Shown here one piece after another: positions 1-7,833 of a stretch of 64,000 nt of DNA (its first letter is position 1; each line of letters opens with the position of its first letter). The notes under the pieces are model-generated. The model searched no databases and had not been told where the DNA came from. It saw only the letters and a list, made by a program, of their open reading frames with translations. This stretch comes from Pseudomonadales bacterium (GTDB taxonomy: Bacteria > Pseudomonadota > Gammaproteobacteria > Pseudomonadales > Azotimanducaceae), in assembly GCA_028285415.1 (NCBI GenBank), contig JANQPF010000009.1, forward strand, positions 992,001 through 1,056,000. Reading direction: 5' to 3'. The position numbers and the translations under genes were made by a program.

Positions 1-364
1 CATACGAGTCACCAACGACGGGCCAACCGTCGTGGACAACAATTCCGTATTCATCCGAGATGCTCTGCCTGCGGAAATGCGCCTCTTTTTCGGCGCGCCC
101 GTCGACCCGGTGACGTTCGTCGACGGCACTCCGGCGAGCGGCCTCACCTTCGTCTTCATCGGCCTCGGCAACGGCACTGACGACATCAGCTTCTCCAACG
201 ATGGCGGCAGCACGTTCATTACGCCGAGCGTAGACATCGACGGTTTCGACGCCACCACGCCACCGATCAACTACCTGGAGATCAATCCGAAGGGTGCGTT
301 CGCGGCACCCGCCGGCAGCGGATCACCAAACTTCGAGCTGCGCTTTCAAATGCGTCTGGAGTAG
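1..364 (+). CDS. C-terminal end of a DUF11-like surface repeat protein (partial)
   Basis: An open frame runs into the window from the left edge (codons from base 2) and stops at 364, so only about 120 C-terminal residues are visible. They begin IRVTNDGPT, include a segment of the type 'SVFIRDALPAEMRLFFG', and finish with a beta-rich stretch ending FELRFQMRLE. The 'VTNDGP...DALPA' pattern matches the immunoglobulin-like DUF11 domains found near the ends of large secreted or surface proteins in proteobacteria. No cell-wall or CTERM anchor is visible. The gene converges with the RNase J-like gene, with 6 bp between stop codons. Function beyond a likely extracellular structural role cannot be given from this fragment. 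Confidence 0.6.
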   Translation, partial: IRVTNDGPTVVDNNSVFIRDALPAEMRLFFGAPVDPVTFVDGTPASGLTFVFIGLGNGTDDISFSNDGGSTFITPSVDIDGFDATTPPINYLEINPKGAFAAPAGSGSPNFELRFQMRLE

Positions 365-370
365 CGCCTC

Positions 371-1762
371 TCAGCGCACCGGCACGAGACCGCGCTGCTC
401 GAGGCCCAGACGCCCGACGTCCACCACATCTCTCCGCACGCCGGTGACAGGCGCCAGCATGAAGAGATCGCCGTTTCTGCCCACCAGCTGTCGACCAATG
501 CCAACTTCGCGCGCAAGCTCGGCGTTGGCCTGCATGTGAGCATCCTCACCGTGCACCGGAATGGCCAGCTGCGGCTTGACCCAGCGATACATGTCCGCCA
601 GATCATCCCGCGCCGGGTGTCCTGACGCATGTATTGGCCGGTTCAGCATTTCATCCTGGATCACGTGCACCCCGAGACCTTCGAACCGGTCCAGCACGGA
701 CGCAATGGCTTCTTCGTTGCCCGGAATGGTCCGTGCGCTCAGGATGACCGTATCTCCCGGCTCCAGCTCCAGATCCCGGTGCGTTCCCGTAGCGAGCCTC
801 TGCAGCGCGCTGCGCGGCTCACCCTGGCTGCCCGTGGCAATGGCCAGCACCTCCTGACGCGGCAGATATCCGAGATCGGCTGCATCGACAAAACTGAGTG
901 ACCCGTCCCACACCCCGGACACGTTTGCCGCTGAGAAATAGTTACGCAACGATCTGCCGAGGAGGCCGGCGTATCTGTTGGTCGCCGCCGCCACGCTGGC
1001 AAGCGTCCTGAGGCGCGCAACGTTGCTGCCGAAGCAGCCGACGATCACGCGCCCTGAGGCGGCTGTCACCAGCTCGAGCAAGCCACTGCGCAGCGATCCT
1101 TCCGAAGGCGCCCGGCCGGGCTCGAGCGCGTTGGTGGAATCGCAGACCATCGCCGTCACCGACTCCTGTGCCAGCATCTCGAATCGCTCGCGGGGATAGG
1201 CTGTACCCACAACGGGATCATCGTCGAGCTTCCAGTCGCCGGTATGGAACACGTTGCCGGCCGGCGTGCGGATCATCAGCCCCTGGGATTCCGGCGTCGA
1301 GTGTGTGATCCCGAACCACTCGACATCAAACACGTCGAGCACGTGGCGGAGATCACCCTGAACCACGTGCAGCGGCACCTCATCGAGCATCTGCGCCTCG
1401 GCAAGTTTGCGCCGCAGGATGGCGGCGGCAAACGGCGTCGCGTAGACCGGACAGCGTAGTCGACGCCACAGGTGCGCGACCGCCCCGATATGATCTTCGT
1501 GCGCATGGGTGATGAGCAGCGCCGACAACAAATCGCGGCGCGCCTCGATGAATTCCGGATCCGCCATCTGCACATGCGGCTCGCGGGCACCGGGTCGCGC
1601 AAACGTGATGCCGCAGTCGACCATCAGCCAGCGGCCGTTGTGACCGTACAGGTTGAGGTTCATACCAATTTCACCGCAGCCGCCGAGCGGCAGAAACCAG
1701 AGATCTTCCGCGCCAGGCAGCAGCGCGTCGTTTTTCACTTTATGATTTTTCATGAGCGGCAT
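371..1762 (-). CDS. RNase J-like metallo-beta-lactamase/beta-CASP nuclease, short form
   Basis: A 463-residue metallo-hydrolase. The N-terminal LGGCGEIGMN segment and THAHEDHIG zinc motif, followed by FHTGDWKLDD and MVCDSTNA, are typical of the RNase J branch of beta-CASP nucleases. These are cytoplasmic 5'-exo/endoribonucleases that mature and degrade RNA. The beta-CASP His motif (HASGHP) is present near residue 380. The protein is about 90 residues shorter than Bacillus RNase J1 and appears to lack the usual C-terminal domain. Two in-frame ATGs (1762 and 1753) are possible and neither has a clear ribosome binding site. RNase J is patchily distributed in gammaproteobacteria, which mostly rely on RNase E. 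A role in RNA turnover is inferred; a DNA-acting relative is possible. Confidence 0.8.
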   Translation of the reverse strand: MPLMKNHKVKNDALLPGAEDLWFLPLGGCGEIGMNLNLYGHNGRWLMVDCGITFARPGAREPHVQMADPEFIEARRDLLSALLITHAHEDHIGAVAHLWRRLRCPVYATPFAAAILRRKLAEAQMLDEVPLHVVQGDLRHVLDVFDVEWFGITHSTPESQGLMIRTPAGNVFHTGDWKLDDDPVVGTAYPRERFEMLAQESVTAMVCDSTNALEPGRAPSEGSLRSGLLELVTAASGRVIVGCFGSNVARLRTLASVAAATNRYAGLLGRSLRNYFSAANVSGVWDGSLSFVDAADLGYLPRQEVLAIATGSQGEPRSALQRLATGTHRDLELEPGDTVILSARTIPGNEEAIASVLDRFEGLGVHVIQDEMLNRPIHASGHPARDDLADMYRWVKPQLAIPVHGEDAHMQANAELAREVGIGRQLVGRNGDLFMLAPVTGVRRDVVDVGRLGLEQRGLVPVR

Positions 1763-1855
1763 AGTCTAGCGCTTCAGGAGGGTAAACGGTGCTGTCACGC
1801 AAGCTTCATGTGGCCTGACTATGTTGCGGCGCTGAGTCATCCTGGAGACAAAGCC

Positions 1856-2299
1856 ATGCACGTCGCTGCACAAACCAACCTCTCGACCACCGAGCTCGAA
1901 TCCCGGTTCCGCGCGGAGGCGTTTAGCCGTACCTGCCGGCTAAGCTACGCCGCAGATCGCAGTCCTCCGAAATTTTTTCTCGAGGACAACGTCCCGGTGC
2001 CGAGACCCGCAGCCGAGGTACACGTCGAAGAAGCTGACGGCGGTTCCAACGTCGTGCTGCGACTGATGTGGGGGCCGCTACCGGCACCCTTTCCCCGCGC
2101 GCTCGCCGCAATCTTTGTGCTGGCGGCAGCCACCGTTCTCGTGATCGCCGGTTTCTCGATGAGTGCGACGATCGCCGCGGCCGTGATCGCCGGACTGCCG
2201 CTCTTTGCCTTGTGGTGGCAGCGGCGCGGGGAGCAGCGTCTGACCTCCCGACTGAGTGAGTTCATCAACGCCAACACGTTTGTTGCCGTGCCGCATTGA
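1856..2299 (+). CDS. Hypothetical small membrane protein with two transmembrane segments
   Basis: A 147-residue protein starting at ATG 1856, preceded by a GGAGA ribosome binding site ending about 10 bases upstream. The N-terminal 85 residues are polar. Two hydrophobic helices follow at roughly residues 86-106 and 108-125, then a short basic cytoplasmic-type tail with QRRGEQRL. No family is recognised. Its TGA stop overlaps the TTG start of the following alpha/beta hydrolase, so the two are probably translated from one message. Nothing in the sequence gives a biochemical role. Confidence 0.65.
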   Translation: MHVAAQTNLSTTELESRFRAEAFSRTCRLSYAADRSPPKFFLEDNVPVPRPAAEVHVEEADGGSNVVLRLMWGPLPAPFPRALAAIFVLAAATVLVIAGFSMSATIAAAVIAGLPLFALWWQRRGEQRLTSRLSEFINANTFVAVPH

Positions 2300-3123
2300 G
2301 CTCAGACGTCCATCAGTTTGTCGAGTTGGATCAGGGCAGGTGCCACTATCGACTCAGCGGGCCTGAACGGGCGCCGTATGTGCTGCTCATCCATGGCGCA
2401 ACCGTGCCGATGTGGGAGTTCGACCGGCTCGTGCCGTTCTTGCACGATGCTGGCATAGCAACGCTTCAGCTGGATCTGTTCGGCCACGGCTACTCGGCAC
2501 GACCGAACACCCGCTATACGCTGGGGCTGTTCGCCCGACAGATCAACGAAACCATCGCAGCACTTTCGCTGGGTTATCCGGAATACGTGCTGGGACACTC
2601 CCTTGGCGCTGCCGTTGCCGTTCACCTCCAGCTACAGTCACAGTTCGCAAAGCGCGCGATGATACTCGCGGCGCCGCTGGTCGATTTCATGGCGAACATG
2701 CCCGCCGGACGCTTGCTCACCTACCCGCTTGTGGGCGAGCTCCTCGTGCCAGGATTCGTGATTCCCATGCTGAAACGCCGCCGCGCGAATCGCTACGGCA
2801 ACATCGAGGACGGTCGGTTTGTCGATTACTTCAACCGGCAGATCGATCAGCCCGGCTTCAACCAGGCACTGCTATCGCTCTTTCGCACAGGCACGCTGGG
2901 CGACCAGACGGCACTGTACCGAGCAGCTGCGGAACACCTGCCCGCCACCCTGATCGTACGTGGGGATGAGGACAACATTGTGACCAGCGACCAGGTTGAC
3001 GCCATGCGCAACGTTCTGCCCGTCGCCCGCTATACGTAAATTCCGGGCACCGGGCATCCTTTCATGCTGACCCATCCGGCGCGCGCCGCGCAGCCCATGG
3101 TGGACTTTCTCGCGGCACACTGA
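2296..3123 (+). pseudogene. Alpha/beta hydrolase interrupted by an in-frame TAA before the catalytic His
   Basis: The frame encodes an alpha/beta-hydrolase fold enzyme: oxyanion region LLIHGATVPMWEFDRL, nucleophile elbow GHSLG (Ser near residue 102) and acid-bearing strand VRGDEDNIV. At 3037-3039 a TAA codon stops translation after 247 residues. The same frame continues for 27 more codons to TGA 3121-3123 and encodes IPGTGHPFMLTHPA, the expected location of the catalytic His. One base change (TAA for CAA, GAA or AAA) therefore removes the last element of the Ser-Asp-His triad. The intact downstream coding suggests a recent mutation, a strain polymorphism or a consensus error. TAA is not a known recoding codon for Sec or Pyl. 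The TTG start overlaps the previous gene's stop. Confidence 0.75.
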
Positions 3124-3191
3124 AGCGCAAACGGGTTGCCGCGGTCGGGCACTTGGCGATAATGCGCCAAGCTCACAAGCAGAACAAAACC

Positions 3192-4571
3192 ATGCCTCCA
3201 AGCCCACCCTCCCGCGACGACATTGCGGCACTCTTCGAACGACACTCGTCACGCTACGCCACCGTGGCCTTCGTCGACTTGCAGGGCCAACTGCGCGGTA
3301 AGACGGTCAACGCCGAGAAACTCCTGAGCGGCTTTCCCGACGGCGTGCCGTTTTCGCCGCTGAACATGATGCTCGACTATGGCGACCACACGCTGTTTCC
3401 CCGCGGCTACCTCACGCCCGATCTCGACGTGGCAGACAATCCATGCGATATCGACTGGCAGCATCCCCGCACCCTGCCGTTCGAAGACGAGGCATCTGCG
3501 CTTTTCTTCTTTGCACAGTTTGCCGACGACACCCAGGGTGCCGGATGGGATCCGCGACGGCTCTACGACCAGGTGGCGCAGCGGGCCGCTGCTATGGATC
3601 TCAGTCCGGTATACGGTCTCGAGTACGAATACCGCCTGCTCGACGAAAATCCGCAGACGCTGCGCGACAAACGGTTCACAGCCATCAGTCTGGTCAGCGA
3701 CGTCTCCACCTACGGCGGCGTCATGCATCAGAGCGTGTGGTCGGAGTTTTTCAAAGACATGCGCAACATGTGCGACGAGATGTCGGTGAAGGTTGCGAGC
3801 ATGCACTGGGAAGTGGCCGCTGCGATGGGTGAGGTTGCCCTGCAGCATCAAGCGGGCGTCAGCGCGCTCGATGACGCGGTGCTCTTCAAGACGCATGCCA
3901 AAGTGCTCGCCAAGCACCACAACCTCACGATGACGTTCATGGCCCGGCCGCTTGCGGACGATGACGGTCAGAGCGGGCACGTACATGTCTCGCTCGTCAA
4001 CGGCGCGGGCGATAACGTCTTTCACGACGCCAGCGCCGAACATGGCATGAGCACAACCCAGCGGCACTTCATCGGCGGATTGCAAAAGCACCTGCCGGAG
4101 ATCCTGCTCATGATGGCGCCGAACATCAATTCGTTTAAGCGTTTTGTGCCCGGCATCTTTGCCCCTACCCGCGCCGACTGGGGCATCGAAAACCGGACGA
4201 CCGCCATTCGAGTGCTGCCGGGAACGCCGAAATCACAGCGCCTGGAACTGCGCATCCCGGGATCCGACAGCAACCCCTATCTCGTCGCTGCAGCGCTCCT
4301 GGCAGCGGGTCTGCATGGGATCAGTGAAGGTATCGACCCGGCACCAGCGGTCAGCGGCGCCAGCCACCTCAACAAAAAGGCACCAGCAAGCCAGAAGCTA
4401 CCCACGGGATTTGCAGACGCTATCCAACGCTTTGAAAAGTCGGCGTTTGCACGCGAGCAATTTGGTGATGACTTCGTCCAGATGTTCGCCGGCACGCGCC
4501 GCGCGCAGTTGGAAGAATTCGCAAAAATGGTTACCGACAAGGAGCTCGAGCGGTTCCTCGAGCATGCCTGA
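3192..4571 (+). CDS. Glutamine synthetase family protein (GS-like gamma-glutamyl ligase)
   Basis: A 459-residue protein from ATG 3192 (MPPSPPSRDD). In order it has an N-terminal beta-grasp-like domain (VAFVDLQGQLRGKTV, LNMMLDYGDH), then the catalytic core with YGLEYEYRLL, the ATP-site segment GHVHVSL, and the metal/glutamate segments NRTTAIRV and RLELRIPGSDSNPYL. These are hallmark glutamine synthetase motifs. The diverged N-terminus and the lack of the adenylylation-site tyrosine context of GlnA suggest a GS-like ligase, which joins glutamate to ammonia or an amine such as a polyamine using ATP. The substrate cannot be read from sequence. An upstream in-frame ATG (3153) exists but lies in non-conserved sequence. 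It converges with the PhyH gene, leaving a 3 bp gap. Confidence 0.85.
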   Translation: MPPSPPSRDDIAALFERHSSRYATVAFVDLQGQLRGKTVNAEKLLSGFPDGVPFSPLNMMLDYGDHTLFPRGYLTPDLDVADNPCDIDWQHPRTLPFEDEASALFFFAQFADDTQGAGWDPRRLYDQVAQRAAAMDLSPVYGLEYEYRLLDENPQTLRDKRFTAISLVSDVSTYGGVMHQSVWSEFFKDMRNMCDEMSVKVASMHWEVAAAMGEVALQHQAGVSALDDAVLFKTHAKVLAKHHNLTMTFMARPLADDDGQSGHVHVSLVNGAGDNVFHDASAEHGMSTTQRHFIGGLQKHLPEILLMMAPNINSFKRFVPGIFAPTRADWGIENRTTAIRVLPGTPKSQRLELRIPGSDSNPYLVAAALLAAGLHGISEGIDPAPAVSGASHLNKKAPASQKLPTGFADAIQRFEKSAFAREQFGDDFVQMFAGTRRAQLEEFAKMVTDKELERFLEHA

Positions 4572-4574
4572 AGG

Positions 4575-5462
4575 TCAGTCGAAGAGCCCCCGGGGGTTCT
4601 CCGCCATCAACGTAAAGTCCGGACCCTCACGCTGCCAGCCATAGGGCTGATTCTCCGCCAGAAGCCTGCCGAAGCGCGGATTGTTGGTATGGCGCGAGAG
4701 CACCGCCTGCGGCGTTACGCCTTTGTGACGCTCCTGCGTTTGTAAGTACCGGCGCGCAAAGTACACCGCAAGATTCATCCGGATACCCTCGATCCGGCGG
4801 GCAAACGAGCCGTGCCAGGTGTTGCCGTGCCAGACGACCGCGTCCCCCGGCTCGAGATCCATCGCAACCGCGCGGGGATTGAAGTTGTCGTGCTCGAGCC
4901 GTGATTCGCGTGCTGTCGGCGGGCGCGCCAGGTGGTGACTGCCGGGAACCAGCGCAAGCGCACCGGCTTCCCGGCTGTATTCGGTGAGCGCGTAGTTGAC
5001 GTTGGCTACCTGACTGTAAGCCGGGAACGGACTCGGCATGCCGTTGCCGTTGTCCGAATGCAGCGGCAGAGGCACGCCGCCAGGGCCTTTGAAGTGGCAA
5101 CCGAGGCTCGACAGCAGACAGCTTTCGCCGAGCAGATAGGTGATCAGGGCCAGCGGCTTCGGTTCGAGAAGCACACGTTCGAACACCTCGTCCTCGTAGA
5201 GCAGGTAGGGCAAATACTGCATCCCTTCGAAGTCTTCTGCGGTGGCCGTATCAGGATCGATGCGCCGCCCCGTATCTGTCTCGACCCTCTCGAGAATCGC
5301 CGCCTTGGCACACGCGACACTCGCCTCGTCCAACACGCCGGGGATGACGGTATAGCCCTGAGTTTCGAGCTCCAACACGTTCGCCTCGAGGCCAAGGTCG
5401 CGAATCTCCTCGAGAATGCGCGCCTGCGCGGCGTCACTGCCCGTTGCGACGGTTTCCGACAT
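4575..5462 (-). CDS. Phytanoyl-CoA dioxygenase (PhyH) family protein
   Basis: A 295-residue non-haem Fe(II)/2-oxoglutarate oxygenase. The iron-binding facial triad is visible as HSD (in PLPLHSDNGNG, about residue 135) and the distal His in VVWHGNTWHGSF, followed by an Arg typical of 2-oxoglutarate binding. The N-terminal GYTVIPGVLD motif is also typical of the PhyH superfamily. Members hydroxylate fatty-acyl or small-molecule substrates; the substrate here is unknown. The ATG start at 5462 directly follows a short intergenic region shared with the DUF2207 gene on the same strand. Downstream it converges with the GS-like gene. Confidence 0.85.
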   Translation of the reverse strand: MSETVATGSDAAQARILEEIRDLGLEANVLELETQGYTVIPGVLDEASVACAKAAILERVETDTGRRIDPDTATAEDFEGMQYLPYLLYEDEVFERVLLEPKPLALITYLLGESCLLSSLGCHFKGPGGVPLPLHSDNGNGMPSPFPAYSQVANVNYALTEYSREAGALALVPGSHHLARPPTARESRLEHDNFNPRAVAMDLEPGDAVVWHGNTWHGSFARRIEGIRMNLAVYFARRYLQTQERHKGVTPQAVLSRHTNNPRFGRLLAENQPYGWQREGPDFTLMAENPRGLFD

Positions 5463-5501
5463 GACTCCTCCTGCCCTTAATCTAAAACCTGTGCCGGGCG
5501 G

Positions 5502-7181
5502 CTACCAGCCGCCACCCCCGCCGCCACCACCGCCGCCACCGCTGAAGCCGCCTCCACCACCGCCCGACGACGATCCCGGCGGCGTTGCAGCTGAGGCGAT
5601 CGCTGAGCTGAACGTCGATCCGACGTTCTTTGCAAACGTTGCCGGGCGATGCGGATCAAACGCGCCGCTGTACCAGACCGGCTGATAAGGGTGGCCGCTG
5701 TCCGATAGACGGCTGAAAACCTCACTGAACTGCTCTGCCCACTCGTTCTCCACACCAAGGGCAAGCGCAAACGGCAGGTAGCGCTCGAACAGCTGAGGCG
5801 TCTTTTCCGGAGGATGCCGAGCCGCAAGATCGTCCTGCTCTGCCACCTCGAGATACATCTTGAATCCTTCGAGTTGATCGAGCAGCAGGCGGCCGCGGAC
5901 CGTCGGTGCTTTCAACAGAAAAACGAACACACCGTGAACAATCGCGCTGACGCCGAACAAAGCGATCCCGAGGAACGTGACGGGCAGGCTGATGACCCCC
6001 ACAATCAGGACCACGAGGCTGATGCCTATGCTCGGCAGCACGTAACCCGAGTTCTTTTTGAAGTAATCGCCGAGATAATCACGTCGCAGTGATTTTTTGT
6101 GCGCGGCTCGCGCCGCACCGATTGTGGCATGGTGCTCGTCGCTCACTGCCAACACAGGACCCTTGGTAAAAAGCCTGGACTTCAGCGCCGCTTCCCCGGG
6201 CGCCAGCGGCTCGTCAGAGGGTGTCTCTTTCAGGACATAATCGGAGCGATCACTCTGCTCGATCTCAACGTGGCCTTTCACCGCGAGATTGATCACCGCG
6301 GCGCTGAACGTCAGCGGATCGTATGCCATGCGGGAAACGTAGCGCGCGGAAGCTGGAGAATAGTCCGCTGGTGGTTCATAGCGGGCAAAGATGACGCCCG
6401 CCTGCGGATCGCGCCCGACCCGCGACCAGACGATCAACAACCAGATGAGGGAACCACAGAGCGCCAGACCATTGGCGAACGTAAGGGCGTTATCCGAAAG
6501 AAAGTAGCGGAGCTCCTGTTGCCAGTCGGGCTCGGTTACCACACCTTTCGGCCACTCCACCACAATCGACAGACCCTCGCGGGCGCCCAGCACCCGCGTG
6601 CTGCGGATCGTGGCAACGTTCCCGAGGCTCGACGCTTCGTACGCCTGCCCGGTGTCACCATATCTGCCGGTGAAACCCGCAACGCTCGCGACTTCCGCTC
6701 CCGCCGGCAGCGTCACCGAGGCGCTGACCGCATCGATGGGAAATATCCAGCCATGCCCCGTGACGTTCCAATAGAGCTCGTCATGGTCGAGAAAAAAACC
6801 AAGCTGCCGGTCGGTGCGATATCGGATTTCGTATACGTAAACGCCCGGATCGAGGAACACGTCCTGTTGCCCGACATAGACACGGACGCCGTTCGACCGA
6901 CGCTCGTCGAACCAGTTCTCGGTCAGGCCGTCACGTCGGACGGCTATCGGTTCAAACGCCACACGGTAGCGATTTCCGAACGCATCTTCGTAGCGGGTCG
7001 GGAAATCACGGTATATCCCGCGTCTGATCTCCCGCCCCTCTGCCTGGACGGTGATCGTCTCCAACACCTCCATGCTGCCATCGTCGAGCACCGTAATGTC
7101 GCTCTTGAACTCGAGAATCCGTTCGTCTGCGAACGCCTGACCCGCAACGAAGAGCAGCAGAAGAAGCAGGCGGCTGATCAC
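5502..7181 (-). CDS. DUF2207 membrane protein with glycine-rich C-terminus
   Basis: A 559-residue protein with a cleavable signal (LLLLLLFVAGQAFA), a large extracytoplasmic beta-rich domain of about 220 residues, a transmembrane helix near 230-250, and a second pair of helices around residues 380-420. It ends in a cytoplasmic domain finishing in an almost pure glycine tail (FSGGGG... ending W). This architecture and tail are diagnostic of DUF2207 ('predicted membrane protein, LemA-associated'). It starts with GTG at 7181; the GTGA overlaps the TGA of the upstream lemA-like gene by 4 bp, so translation is probably coupled. The function of DUF2207/LemA pairs is not established; envelope-stress roles have been suggested for LemA. 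Confidence 0.88.
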   Translation of the reverse strand: MISRLLLLLLFVAGQAFADERILEFKSDITVLDDGSMEVLETITVQAEGREIRRGIYRDFPTRYEDAFGNRYRVAFEPIAVRRDGLTENWFDERRSNGVRVYVGQQDVFLDPGVYVYEIRYRTDRQLGFFLDHDELYWNVTGHGWIFPIDAVSASVTLPAGAEVASVAGFTGRYGDTGQAYEASSLGNVATIRSTRVLGAREGLSIVVEWPKGVVTEPDWQQELRYFLSDNALTFANGLALCGSLIWLLIVWSRVGRDPQAGVIFARYEPPADYSPASARYVSRMAYDPLTFSAAVINLAVKGHVEIEQSDRSDYVLKETPSDEPLAPGEAALKSRLFTKGPVLAVSDEHHATIGAARAAHKKSLRRDYLGDYFKKNSGYVLPSIGISLVVLIVGVISLPVTFLGIALFGVSAIVHGVFVFLLKAPTVRGRLLLDQLEGFKMYLEVAEQDDLAARHPPEKTPQLFERYLPFALALGVENEWAEQFSEVFSRLSDSGHPYQPVWYSGAFDPHRPATFAKNVGSTFSSAIASAATPPGSSSGGGGGGFSGGGGGGGGGGGW

Positions 7182-7732
7182 GATTTGAGCGCTACCGTCA
7201 CCGGCGCTTCGGCAGCAGCCTCCGCGTCGAAGAATTCAGCCTCACGAAAACGACAGAGACGCGCGATGACGAGATCCGGAATCGACTGCACCCGCGTGTT
7301 GAAGATTCTGACCGCGCCGTTGTAGAAGCGTCGCGCATGCTGCAGATGATCCTCAATCTCGACGAGCCCGCCCTGCAGCTCGCGAAAATTGGCGTCCGCC
7401 TTGAGCTCGGGATAGTCCTCAGCTACCACAATCAGGCGCATGACCCCGTCCGCGATCGCAGCTTCGGCGCGCGCTTTGTCGGGCAGGTGCGCGGCATCCT
7501 CACTCTGCGCACGGAGCTCGGTCACCGCCTGCAGCGTTGCCTTTTCATAGTCCGCGTACGCCTGTACCGTCGTCACCAGCCGCGGCAACAGATCGTGACG
7601 GCGCTTGAGCTGGACGTCGATGTCAGCCCAGCCATTCTCGACCCGATTGCGATCAGCGACCAGGCGGTTGTAGATGACAACCGCCCACGCAAGCAACGCA
7701 ACGACGGCGCCAAGGCCAATCCATTCCATCAT
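7178..7732 (-). CDS. lemA: LemA family membrane protein
   Basis: A protein of about 184 residues with a single N-terminal transmembrane helix (WIGLGAVVALLAWAVVIYN), then the LemA signature NRVENGWADIDVQLKRRHDLLPRLV and a long helical bundle containing YPELKADANFRELQ and IEDHLQHARRFYNGAVR. These are core LemA family motifs. The start is placed at ATG 7732 (or 7729); a longer reading frame upstream encodes a polar, non-conserved extension. It is the first gene of a two-gene unit with the DUF2207 gene, overlapping by 4 bp. LemA proteins sit in the inner membrane with a large coiled-coil domain, and their biochemical activity is unknown. Confidence 0.9.
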   Translation of the reverse strand: MMEWIGLGAVVALLAWAVVIYNRLVADRNRVENGWADIDVQLKRRHDLLPRLVTTVQAYADYEKATLQAVTELRAQSEDAAHLPDKARAEAAIADGVMRLIVVAEDYPELKADANFRELQGGLVEIEDHLQHARRFYNGAVRIFNTRVQSIPDLVIARLCRFREAEFFDAEAAAEAPVTVALKS

Positions 7733-7833
7733 CTCTACATGATCAGCCTTCGTACCAGGCCTTACAACCGCCACGGCTTCACACGGCACACGTCTCTGCT
7801 ACGATGTTTGCGGGAGCGGTGAGGGAGACATTT

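Noticed and set aside
3037-3039. In-frame TAA in the hydrolase as a recoded codon
   Set aside because: TAA is not used for selenocysteine or pyrrolysine in known bacteria, and there is no Cys expected at this position. A mutation or error is more likely.
4585-4602. CCCCCGGGGG palindrome at the end of the PhyH gene as a terminator
   Set aside because: It lies inside the coding region, has no loop or T-tract and is explained by codon choice.
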